DNA of 7,459 bases from Altererythrobacter sp. (GTDB lineage Bacteria > Pseudomonadota > Alphaproteobacteria > Sphingomonadales > Sphingomonadaceae): the NCBI GenBank assembly GCA_024636575.1, contig JAGXGU010000018.1:1-7459 (forward strand), in the 5' to 3' direction. The first letter of the stretch is position 1. Each line of letters starts with the position of its first letter. Below, one piece after another: positions 1 through 6,152 of the stretch. Made by a program: the position numbers and the translations under genes. The notes beneath the pieces are model-generated. The model was not told where the DNA came from. It ran no database searches and worked only from the letters and a program-made list of their open reading frames with translations.

Positions 1-918
1 CGCATGGTCCGCGCCTATTCACAGGCTGCCGCCACGCTCAATCTGCTGCGTGCCTTTGCCGGCGGGGGCTATGCCAATTTGCGCCAGGTACACGGGTGGA
101 CACTCGATTTCATGGGCCGCAGCCCGTGGGCGGACAAATTTGCCGAAGTATCCGGCCGGATCGGCGAAGCGCTGGATTTCATGGAAGCTTGCGGCATCGA
201 TCCGCAAACCGTGCCGCAATTGCAAGGCACCAGTTTCTACACCAGTCACGAGGCGCTGCTGCTGCCCTATGAACAGGCGATGGCGCGGCAGGATTCGCTG
301 ACCGGCGACTGGTACGATACCAGCGCGCATATGGTGTGGATCGGAGACCGGACCCGTTTCGAAGGCAGTGCCCATGTGGAATTTGCGCGCGGTATCGGCA
401 ATCCGCTGGGCATGAAATGCGGCCCGAGCATGCAGCCGGACACGCTCGTGCGCTTGCTGGACACGCTGAACCCCGCGCGCGAAGCCGGGCGGATGACCCT
501 GATCAGCCGGTTTGGCCATGACAAGGTCGAAACCGGGCTACCGCCGCTGGTACGCGCGGTACAGCGCGAAGGGCACAATGTGGTGTGGTCCTGCGATCCG
601 ATGCACGGCAACGTGGTCAAGGCAGATAGCGGCTACAAGACCCGGCCGTTCGACCGGATTCTGAGCGAGGTGAAGGGCTTCTTCGCCGTTCACCGCGCGG
701 AAGGCACCCACGCGGGAGGCATCCATATCGAGATGACCGGGCAGGATGTGACCGAATGCACCGGCGGCGCGGTGGCGATCACCGATGCCCGCCTGGGCGA
801 CCGGTATCATACGCATTGCGACCCGCGACTGAACGCGGCGCAATCGCTGGAACTGGCGTTCCTGCTGGCGGAAATGCTCAATCTGGAAGTGGCGGAGCGG
901 CAGGCCAACGCTGCCTGA
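1..918 (+). CDS. aroG: Class II DAHP synthase (3-deoxy-7-phosphoheptulonate synthase), C-terminal part, cut by left edge
   Basis: This enzyme condenses phosphoenolpyruvate with erythrose 4-phosphate to DAHP, the first committed step of the cytosolic shikimate pathway to aromatic amino acids. The visible 305 residues are the C-terminal two thirds of the class II (plant/Mycobacterium-type) fold. The reading frame is open to the window edge, so roughly 150 N-terminal residues lie upstream, including the metal-binding Cys; the ATG at base 4 is internal. Counting from the first visible codon, family motifs are TSHEALLLPYE (81-91), NPLGMKCGP (134-142), CDPMHGN (198-204), SGYKTRPFD (210-218), HIEMTGQDVTEC (242-253) and HCDPRLNAAQSLELAF (272-287). 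His202, Glu244 and Asp274 match the metal ligands of the M. tuberculosis enzyme (His369, Glu411, Asp441). The family call is very secure. The symbol follows M. tuberculosis usage; aroF or aroH are used elsewhere. Nothing in the visible part looks degraded. Confidence 0.96.
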   Translation, partial: RMVRAYSQAAATLNLLRAFAGGGYANLRQVHGWTLDFMGRSPWADKFAEVSGRIGEALDFMEACGIDPQTVPQLQGTSFYTSHEALLLPYEQAMARQDSLTGDWYDTSAHMVWIGDRTRFEGSAHVEFARGIGNPLGMKCGPSMQPDTLVRLLDTLNPAREAGRMTLISRFGHDKVETGLPPLVRAVQREGHNVVWSCDPMHGNVVKADSGYKTRPFDRILSEVKGFFAVHRAEGTHAGGIHIEMTGQDVTECTGGAVAITDARLGDRYHTHCDPRLNAAQSLELAFLLAEMLNLEVAERQANAA

Positions 919-930
919 ATGGCAATTTAC

Positions 931-948
931 AGGTAGAAACCCCTACCT
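931..948. repeat. Perfect 6-bp inverted repeat between aroG and the GGDEF gene
   Basis: AGGTAG (931-936) and CTACCT (943-948) are perfect reverse complements around a 6-base centre, AAACCC. The element starts 12 bases after the DAHP synthase stop and lies about 46 bases before the start of the cyclase gene. It has no following T-tract, so it is weak as an intrinsic terminator. It could be a protein-binding operator for the cyclase gene or a processed 3' hairpin. The repeat is seen directly; its role is unknown. Confidence 0.4.
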
Positions 949-994
949 CACTGTTGGCGGTCCTCTAAACGCTCGCCGTTAAGGTTGCTGGCGA

Positions 995-2035
995 ATGGAG
1001 TGTCGCCTGCGTATGGAAATTCTGCCTCAGTTTTATGCAATTTCGCTTGGTATTTTACTGTGCGCCGCCGTGGCGGCTGTGCATTTCCTGGCTGTAACGC
1101 TGCGGATGACGCGGGCGCGGCTAGCGCAGCAACATGCAATCCTGAACCGGATCGAAAGTCTGGCGAAAATGGGCCACTGGCATTACGATCCAGTGCGCGG
1201 GACGCAATATTGGTCCCCGCAGATGCGGCGGATATACGGCATCGAAGATAGTGCGGAAGCTGCGGGAAGCACTGGCCACCAGCTGGACCGGAATGGCGGG
1301 GATGCCCTGTGGCGGTCACTGCGGGATCACGCAGAGGCGCGGGATGTCTTTCGGATCGAATATGACATTATCGGGCCCGAAGGGGCGGAGCGGTTACTGC
1401 GGATGGATGCACTCAACGCTTTCGACGGCAATGGAACCCTGCGCTATGTCGACGCAGTGATATCCGACGTCACCGACGAATACCGCCAAACCAGGCAATT
1501 GGCAGAGGAAAAGACTGAGGCGCTGGAATTGGCCGCCGAAGCGCGCGTGTTGGCGATGACCGATCCGCTCACCGGGCTCGCCAATCGCCGCAAGGCCATG
1601 GCGGAGATCGACCAGCGCATCCTGCAATGTCGCCAGGACGGGGGCAAATTGTCGTTGATCATTTTCGAACTCGATCATTTCAAGTCGATCAATGACGGGT
1701 TCGGCCATCAGGCGGGAGACGAGGTGCTGAAACGGATTGCCGGAATCGCCTTGTCGCAGATCCGGGACAGCGATCTGCTAGGCCGCGTAGGCGGTGAGGA
1801 ATTCATCTGGTTGCTACCCGATGCATGCTGCGAGATTGCCGGCAACGCGGCGGAGCGTTTGTGCCGCGCGATCGAGGCGAGCAGCAGACCATCCGGGGTG
1901 CCGCCCGTCACCGCCAGTGTCGGTTATGCCATCTGGCAGCCGGGGGACACCAGCCTGACCCTGTTTGCTGCTGCCGATGCTGCGCTGTACCGCGCCAAGG
2001 AAGCGGGCAGGAACCAGGTGCGCATGGCTGCGTAG
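995..2035 (+). CDS. Membrane-anchored PAS-GGDEF diguanylate cyclase
   Basis: This is a predicted diguanylate cyclase, making the second messenger c-di-GMP from two GTP at the inner membrane. Residues 13-36 form one hydrophobic helix. Residues about 50-160 look like a PAS_3-type sensor domain (KMGHWHYDP at 58-66, YWSPQMRRIYGI at 72-83). A charged, helical linker (about 161-187) leads into the GGDEF domain, which opens with MTDPLTGLANRR (188-199). The active-site loop is GGEEF (266-270). An RxxD inhibitory site (Arg257-Asp260) sits exactly five residues before it, so product feedback inhibition is likely. Asn233 and Asp242 are conserved. The position matching PleD Asp327 is Glu225 (FELDHFK instead of the usual D-x-D), a conservative change. 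No EAL domain is present. The stop is followed at once by a second in-frame TAG. The start may be the ATG at 1013 (Met7), which drops only six residues; neither start has an ideal Shine-Dalgarno. The PAS ligand cannot be read from the sequence. Confidence 0.93.
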   Translation: MECRLRMEILPQFYAISLGILLCAAVAAVHFLAVTLRMTRARLAQQHAILNRIESLAKMGHWHYDPVRGTQYWSPQMRRIYGIEDSAEAAGSTGHQLDRNGGDALWRSLRDHAEARDVFRIEYDIIGPEGAERLLRMDALNAFDGNGTLRYVDAVISDVTDEYRQTRQLAEEKTEALELAAEARVLAMTDPLTGLANRRKAMAEIDQRILQCRQDGGKLSLIIFELDHFKSINDGFGHQAGDEVLKRIAGIALSQIRDSDLLGRVGGEEFIWLLPDACCEIAGNAAERLCRAIEASSRPSGVPPVTASVGYAIWQPGDTSLTLFAAADAALYRAKEAGRNQVRMAA

Positions 2036-2039
2036 TAGA

Positions 2040-2071
2040 GCCGGGCGGCATAAAAACCCCGGCAGTTCTTT
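2040..2071 (+). terminator. Candidate intrinsic terminator after the diguanylate cyclase gene
   Basis: GCCGGG (2040-2045) pairs perfectly with CCCGGC (2058-2063) across a 12-base loop, and the stem is followed by the T-rich stretch AGTTCTTT (2064-2071). It begins five bases after the cyclase stop codon. The all-GC stem is short, the loop is long and the T-tract is interrupted, so this is a moderate candidate. It would separate the cyclase transcript from the egt operon. Confidence 0.4.
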
Positions 2072-2097
2072 AAAATCTATGCTTTCTGGCCCATATT
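2069..2097 (+). promoter_or_regulatory. Candidate sigma-70-type promoter for the egt operon
   Basis: TTTAAA (2069-2074) and CATATT (2092-2097) are separated by 17 bases and each matches the sigma-70 consensus at four of six positions. Transcription would start near 2104, leaving a short leader that includes the egtB ribosome-binding site AAGGA (2120-2124). The match is weak. TAAAAT at 2071-2076 is a closer -10 match but has no good -35 and overlaps the terminator tail. The existence of a promoter in this 95-bp gap is likely; its exact position is uncertain. Confidence 0.25.
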
Positions 2098-2130
2098 GCG
2101 ATTGCCCCGGACGAGATCGAAGGACAGCTT

Positions 2131-3393
2131 ATGGCCGAGACTGCCGTCTCGACACCGATCCAGAACACAAAAGTGCCTGCGTATTCGGATGATCTGGCGC
2201 ATTGCTATGGCTCTACCCGGGCGCTGACCCAGGCATTGATCGGGCCACTTTCCGAAGCCGACGCAACATTGCAATCGATGGAAGATGCCAGCCCTGCAAA
2301 ATGGCATCTGGCGCATACCAACTGGTTCTTCGAAACATTCCTGCTGCGCGATCACGCCGCTGGTTACCGCCTGTTCAATGATCGTTGGCCATTCCTGTTC
2401 AATTCCTATTACGAGGCTGAGGGGGAGCGGATTGCGCGGTTTTCGCGCGGTATGCTGTCGCGGCCAACGGTTTCTGCAATCCTGGAATGGCGCGCCCATG
2501 TGGACGAGGCCATGGTGCCATTATTGGCCGATCCCCGGTTGGCCGGGCTGATCCGGCTCGGCATAGCGCATGAACAGCAGCACCAGGAATTGCTGCTGAC
2601 CGACATCAAACATGCCTTGTTCCAGAACCCGCTCGGCCCGGCGATGTTCGACAATATTGCTGGCAATTGCCTGGCCGCAGGGGAAATGGGGTGGCAGAAC
2701 CATCCCGGCGGGATTGCAATGGTCGGCCACGATCCGGCGGACGGCCCCGCTTTCGCATTCGACAATGAAGGCCCCCGGCACCGGGTGCTGCTGGAACCTT
2801 TCGCATTGGCAGACCGGCTGGTGACCAATGGCGAATGGGACGAATTCATTGCCGACGGCGGCTATCGCAGCGCCGCCCTGTGGTTGTCGGATGGCTGGGC
2901 AAGGGTGCAGCGTGAAGCGATCACCGCGCCGCTATATTGGCACGGGGGCGATCATTTCACCCATTCCGGCTGGCAACCCCGTAATGCGGACGCCCCGGTC
3001 ACGCATATTTCCTATTACGAAGCGGATGCCTTTGCCGCATGGGCAGGGGCCCGCTTGCCAACCGAATTCGAATGGGAAGCGGCGGCGCAGGATCACGATC
3101 CCGCGGCCGGCAACCAGCTTGACACCGCGACGCCGCCATTACCGAGCGGGACCGGCGATCTGTTCGGCGATTGCTGGCAATTCACCCGCAGCGCCTATCT
3201 GCCCTATCCGCGTTTCCAGCCGGCAGCGGGCGCGGTTGGCGAATATAACGGCAAGTTCATGTCCGGCCAATTCGTGCTGAAGGGTGCGAGCTGCGCCACT
3301 GCGCGCGGGCATTCGCGCAGCACCTACCGCAATTTCTTCTATCCCCACCAACGGTGGCAATTTACCGGCCTGCGGCTGGCGAAGGACATCTGA
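2131..3393 (+). CDS. egtB: Ergothioneine biosynthesis sulfoxide synthase EgtB
   Basis: EgtB is a cytosolic non-heme iron(II) enzyme that uses O2 to join hercynine to a cysteine-type thiol, forming the C-S bond and sulfoxide of the ergothioneine intermediate. The 420-residue length is normal. The N-terminal DinB-like bundle (about 23-155) holds the three-His iron site: His62 in WHLAHTNWFFETF (58-70), and His147 and His151 in HEQQHQE. The C-terminal FGE-sulfatase-like domain (about 185-418) contains PVTHISYYEADAFAAWAGAR (289-308) and RLPTEFEWEAA (308-318), and ends in FTGLRLA (411-417). Tyr93-Tyr94 in NSYYEAEG match, in motif and apparently in numbering, the active-site pair reported for Chloracidobacterium EgtB, which takes free cysteine rather than γ-glutamylcysteine. 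Substrate choice here is inferred from that and from the lack of egtA and egtC. The start is well supported by AAGGA (2120-2124), six bases before the ATG. The stop overlaps the egtD start by one base (TGATG). Confidence 0.95.
   Translation: MAETAVSTPIQNTKVPAYSDDLAHCYGSTRALTQALIGPLSEADATLQSMEDASPAKWHLAHTNWFFETFLLRDHAAGYRLFNDRWPFLFNSYYEAEGERIARFSRGMLSRPTVSAILEWRAHVDEAMVPLLADPRLAGLIRLGIAHEQQHQELLLTDIKHALFQNPLGPAMFDNIAGNCLAAGEMGWQNHPGGIAMVGHDPADGPAFAFDNEGPRHRVLLEPFALADRLVTNGEWDEFIADGGYRSAALWLSDGWARVQREAITAPLYWHGGDHFTHSGWQPRNADAPVTHISYYEADAFAAWAGARLPTEFEWEAAAQDHDPAAGNQLDTATPPLPSGTGDLFGDCWQFTRSAYLPYPRFQPAAGAVGEYNGKFMSGQFVLKGASCATARGHSRSTYRNFFYPHQRWQFTGLRLAKDI
3382..3386 (+). promoter_or_regulatory. 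Ribosome-binding site fixing the egtD start
   Basis: AAGGA lies inside the last codons of egtB, six bases before the ATG at 3393. The same core and spacing occur before egtB (2120-2124). This selects 3393 over the upstream in-frame ATG at 3354, which would overlap egtB by 40 bases and add 13 residues. Confidence 0.7.
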
Positions 3394-4379
3394 TGACCAG
3401 CAACATCGGCCTCAAACTTGTCGACCGGGACGAAGGCGGGGTGGACCGCGCATTTCGCGCCGACGTGCTCGACGGCATGTCGGAAGCTCAGAAGGCAGTT
3501 CCCGCGCGGTGGCTGTATGACGATGCCGGATCGCAATTGTTCGAGGATATCACCAGGATTCCTGAATATTACCCGACCCGTGCCGAAACCGAGATATTGG
3601 AACGGCGCGGAGAAGAATTTGCCCGGCTGATCGGGCCGGGCCGGGCAGTGGTCGAATTCGGTTCGGGAAGTTCGGTCAAGACTCCGCTGCTACTGCGCGC
3701 GATTAACCCGGCAGCTTATGTTCCGCTCGATATCTCGGGAGATTTCCTGCGCGCGGCAGCGGACGACCTTGCAGTCAAGTTTCCCGAACTCCCGGTCCAT
3801 CCGGTGGAGGCGGACTTCATGCGCAAGGTTGCCCTGCCGGACGGCGTGGCAGGAATGCCGAAACTGGGCTTCTTCCCCGGCTCCACCATCGGGAACATGG
3901 TCGCCCGTACCGCAGTCGACCTGCTGCGGACCATGCGAGAGACCCTGGGGGAAACTGCGCGGCTGCTGATCGGGATGGACCTGATCAAGGACCGGGAGGT
4001 GCTGGAGGCGGCTTATGACGATGCCGCCGGGGTCACGGCGCAATTCAATCTCAATCTGGCGCGCCGGATCAACCGGGAGCTGGCAGGAACCATTCCGGTG
4101 GAGGATTTGCGCCATGTTGCGCGCTGGAACGATGATTTCGCCCGGATCGAAATGCATCTGGAAGCGAAGCGGGAAATGGAATTCGAGATCGCCGGACGCG
4201 GCTTTACAATGGCCAGGGGCGAAACGATCCACACGGAAAACAGCCACAAATTCGACCAGCGCAGTTCCGCTACGCTGCTGCTGGCGGGCGGCTGGACGCC
4301 GATGCACCGCTGGACCGACGCGGCGGGGCGCTTCTCCCTGATCCTGGCGGAGGCGAGCATTCCGCGGAGCGCGCCGTGA
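3393..4379 (+). CDS. egtD: L-histidine Nα-methyltransferase EgtD
   Basis: EgtD transfers three methyl groups from S-adenosylmethionine to the α-amine of histidine, giving hercynine, the substrate of EgtB. The 328 residues are close to the roughly 320 of known EgtD. Family motifs are YDDAGSQLFEDITRIPEYYP (42-61), the SAM-binding EFGSGSSVKT (88-97), PLDIS (111-115), FFPGSTIGN (160-168), GMDLIKD (194-200) and GVTAQFNLN (213-221). Asn168, Tyr208, Glu282 and Ser284 correspond to the histidine-binding residues of M. smegmatis EgtD (Asn166, Tyr206, Glu282, Ser284 as I recall them), so the enzyme appears intact and histidine-specific. The start follows from AAGGA at 3382-3386 and the one-base overlap with egtB. 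The stop overlaps the next gene by four bases (GTGA), so all three genes are probably co-translated. Confidence 0.96.
   Translation: MTSNIGLKLVDRDEGGVDRAFRADVLDGMSEAQKAVPARWLYDDAGSQLFEDITRIPEYYPTRAETEILERRGEEFARLIGPGRAVVEFGSGSSVKTPLLLRAINPAAYVPLDISGDFLRAAADDLAVKFPELPVHPVEADFMRKVALPDGVAGMPKLGFFPGSTIGNMVARTAVDLLRTMRETLGETARLLIGMDLIKDREVLEAAYDDAAGVTAQFNLNLARRINRELAGTIPVEDLRHVARWNDDFARIEMHLEAKREMEFEIAGRGFTMARGETIHTENSHKFDQRSSATLLLAGGWTPMHRWTDAAGRFSLILAEASIPRSAP
4365..4369 (+). promoter_or_regulatory. Ribosome-binding site supporting the GTG start of the FAD oxidoreductase
   Basis: CGGAG lies six bases before the GTG at 4376, inside the end of egtD. No ATG near this point precedes the Rossmann motif in frame, and the first β-strand begins within a few codons, so the GTG is almost certainly the real start. 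Confidence 0.65.
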
Positions 4380-5380
4380 ACCGGCCTGTCAGTGTGGGGA
4401 TCGTCGGCGGCGGGATGGCTGGCCTGACCTGTGCGGTGCAACTGGCGCAGCGGGGCATTGCCAGCACAATTTTCGACAAGGGGCGCGGGCCGGGCGGTCG
4501 GATGGCCACGCGGCGAATCGCTGCCGGGAACCGCGAAATCAGCTTCGACCACGGCGCACAATATTTCACTGCCCGCGATCCTGCCTTTATCGCCGTGTGC
4601 CGGACATGGCAGGCAGAGGGGGTCATCGCCCCATGGCCCGCAGCGGGCAGTGAAGCGTGGATCGGAGTGCCGGGGATGAACGCGCCTCTGCGTCATATGG
4701 CCGGAGGGCTCGATGTGCGGTGGGGCACGCGTGCGGATAGCGTTTCCCGGGAAGGCGCGCTGTGGCAGGTCCGCACCGGTGACACCGCTCACTATTTCGA
4801 CCGTTTGGTTGCCGCAGTGCCGGCGGAGCAGGCCGCCGTTCTGCTGGCGGACGCGGCGCCGGAAATTGCCCGGCGGGCGGCGGCGGTCCGGTCCGATCCC
4901 TGCTGGGCGGTCATGGCCCTGTTCGACCAGCCGATCGATATCGCAGCCGACGTCGTCCGCGATGACGGCGCGCCCATCCCGTGGGCTGCGCGCAACGGCG
5001 CCAAGCCGGGGCGGGAAGGGGCCGAAAGCTGGGTCATCCAGGGTTCGCCAAAATATTCGAGTGAAGTCCTCGAACGCACGCCACGGGATATTTGCCCGAT
5101 GATGCTGGCGCAGTTGTTCGATCAGGTGGGGGTTGCCCCGGTCGAACCGGTCCATTGCGCCGCGCACCGGTGGCGGTACGCCCGTGTGCCCGCCGTGGCG
5201 GAGCCGGAGACCGGGCAGGACCTCGGCGATATTGCCATCTGGAACGGCGAAATCGCCTTGGGCGCTGCGGGCGATTGGCTGGCGGGGCCGCGCGTGGAAA
5301 GCGCATTCCTCTCCGGCAGAGCGCTTGCGGAACTGATAGCGCAGGATGTGTCCTCTCGGTTCATGGAACCGCAGGAATAG
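4376..5380 (+). CDS. FAD-dependent renalase-like (amine oxidase superfamily) oxidoreductase, third gene of the egt operon
   Basis: This is a predicted FAD-dependent oxidoreductase of the renalase/COG3380 type (334 residues), probably cytosolic since no signal peptide is seen. The N-terminal Rossmann motif is VGIVGGGMAGL (7-17). Asp34 ends the second β-strand, and KGRGPGGRMATRR (35-47) follows as in flavin amine oxidases. FDHGAQYFTARDP (57-69) is typical of the renalase-like group. The C-terminal FAD motif is ALGAAGDWLAGPRVESAFLS (294-313). It starts with GTG, overlaps the egtD stop by four bases and has a ribosome-binding site in egtD, so it is likely translationally coupled to egtD. Its substrate is unknown. 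Renalase oxidises misformed NAD(P)H isomers, while other relatives oxidise amines. Operon position suggests a link to ergothioneine or to redox repair, but this is inference. The family is secure; the role is not. Confidence 0.88.
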   Translation: MNRPVSVGIVGGGMAGLTCAVQLAQRGIASTIFDKGRGPGGRMATRRIAAGNREISFDHGAQYFTARDPAFIAVCRTWQAEGVIAPWPAAGSEAWIGVPGMNAPLRHMAGGLDVRWGTRADSVSREGALWQVRTGDTAHYFDRLVAAVPAEQAAVLLADAAPEIARRAAAVRSDPCWAVMALFDQPIDIAADVVRDDGAPIPWAARNGAKPGREGAESWVIQGSPKYSSEVLERTPRDICPMMLAQLFDQVGVAPVEPVHCAAHRWRYARVPAVAEPETGQDLGDIAIWNGEIALGAAGDWLAGPRVESAFLSGRALAELIAQDVSSRFMEPQE

Positions 5381-5392
5381 CATCCCTATATA
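5364..5392 (+). promoter_or_regulatory. Candidate promoter for a leaderless aspartic protease transcript
   Basis: TATATA at 5387-5392 ends six bases before the ATG at 5399, the distance expected if transcription begins at the start codon itself. The hexamer 17 bases upstream, TGGAAC (5364-5369), matches only three of six positions of TTGACA. No Shine-Dalgarno is seen: the nearest AGGA (5373-5376) is 22 bases from the ATG. Leaderless transcription is an inference from these two facts together. Confidence 0.3.
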
Positions 5393-5398
5393 GATATC

Positions 5399-6106
5399 AT
5401 GACTCTTGCCGAAATCTGGAACGCTCTGGCGGCGGTGATCGCCGAAATCCCCCGCTCGGGCCTGCTCGTGGCCGTGGTCGCCGCGCTTCTGGCAGGCTGG
5501 ATCGGGGCGATGATGGTCCGCCGCCGGATACCACTGGGCCGGGTGGTGAGCACCGCCAGCACCCTCGCGCTAGCGGCTATTCTGGTCACCGTGGTGCTGC
5601 AATTGTCCCGCTTCGATTCGCGGATGGATTTCGCGATCCCCGAAATGGGGATGCCGCAGCAAGTGGTCGAAGGCGGGGAAACGCGTATCCCGATGGCGCC
5701 TGACGGGCATTTCTGGCTGCGGGCAGAAGTGAACGGCGTCCCGACCGCCTTCATGGTCGATACCGGCGCCACGCTGACTGCGGTGTCGGACAGGGTTGCT
5801 GCCGCCGCCGGGCTGGAAGCGCGCCGGGGCGGAATTCCTATCCGGCTGAACACCGCCAATGGCTCTATTTCCGCGCAGGTCACCTCGATTGATGAATTGC
5901 GTTTCGGCAGCGTTGCGGCGCGCGGGCTGGATGCAGTGATGGCTCCCAATCTGGGCGAGACCAATGTTATCGGGATGAATTTGCTTTCCCGCCTCAAATC
6001 GTGGCGCGTGGAGGAAAACGTGCTGATCCTGGTGCCGAACAATCCGCAGCCTGCGCCCCGGCCTGACATACAGTCCGAAACAGAGCCGGGAACAGGTTCC
6101 TACTGA
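5399..6106 (+). CDS. Membrane-anchored retropepsin-like aspartic protease (clan AA, TIGR02281-like)
   Basis: This is a predicted single-lobe aspartic protease tethered to the inner membrane. Two hydrophobic helices (about 20-39 and 49-68) are separated by a short RRR-containing loop (41-43). The protease domain follows (about 90-215), with the catalytic AFMVDTGATLTAVS (117-130, Asp121) and the second family signature VIGMNLLSRLKSW (190-202). The catalytic domain probably faces the periplasm if both helices span the membrane and the N-terminus is outside, but topology is not certain. With one Asp-Thr-Gly per chain it must dimerise to be active, as retroviral proteases do. A proline-rich, likely disordered tail ends the protein (214-235). 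Related alphaproteobacterial proteins include Caulobacter PerP, which processes the polarity factor PodJ. Orthology is not shown. The gene begins 18 bases after the oxidoreductase stop, with no Shine-Dalgarno, so it may have its own promoter. Confidence 0.9.
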   Translation: MTLAEIWNALAAVIAEIPRSGLLVAVVAALLAGWIGAMMVRRRIPLGRVVSTASTLALAAILVTVVLQLSRFDSRMDFAIPEMGMPQQVVEGGETRIPMAPDGHFWLRAEVNGVPTAFMVDTGATLTAVSDRVAAAAGLEARRGGIPIRLNTANGSISAQVTSIDELRFGSVAARGLDAVMAPNLGETNVIGMNLLSRLKSWRVEENVLILVPNNPQPAPRPDIQSETEPGTGSY

Positions 6107-6152
6107 ACGGAGCCTCTTGCCCGGCGTGCAGCACTGGTGCATCACGCTGCGC

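Noticed and set aside
978..984. GTTAAGG before the cyclase gene, considered as a CtrA site
   Set aside because: CtrA sites need two TTAA half-sites seven bases apart; only one half is present.
2077..2499. A minus-strand frame over the egtB start region
   Set aside because: It opposes conserved EgtB sequence, including the His62 iron-ligand motif, and has no family features.
3354..3392. Upstream ATG extension of egtD by 13 residues
   Set aside because: It would overlap egtB by 40 bases, has no good ribosome-binding site and adds residues not expected in EgtD. The ATG at 3393 has AAGGA at six bases and the typical one-base overlap.
5365..5369. GGAAC before the aspartic protease gene, considered as an EcfG general stress -35 element
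   Set aside because: No CGTT-like -10 element follows at 16-17 bases, so the match is to five bases only and expected by chance.
4013..5383. A 456-codon open frame on the minus strand opposite egtD and the FAD oxidoreductase gene
   Set aside because: It lies opposite two well-supported genes, is rich in Arg, Pro and Gly as expected from antisense reading of GC-rich codons, and shows no recognisable domain. It is a long shadow frame.
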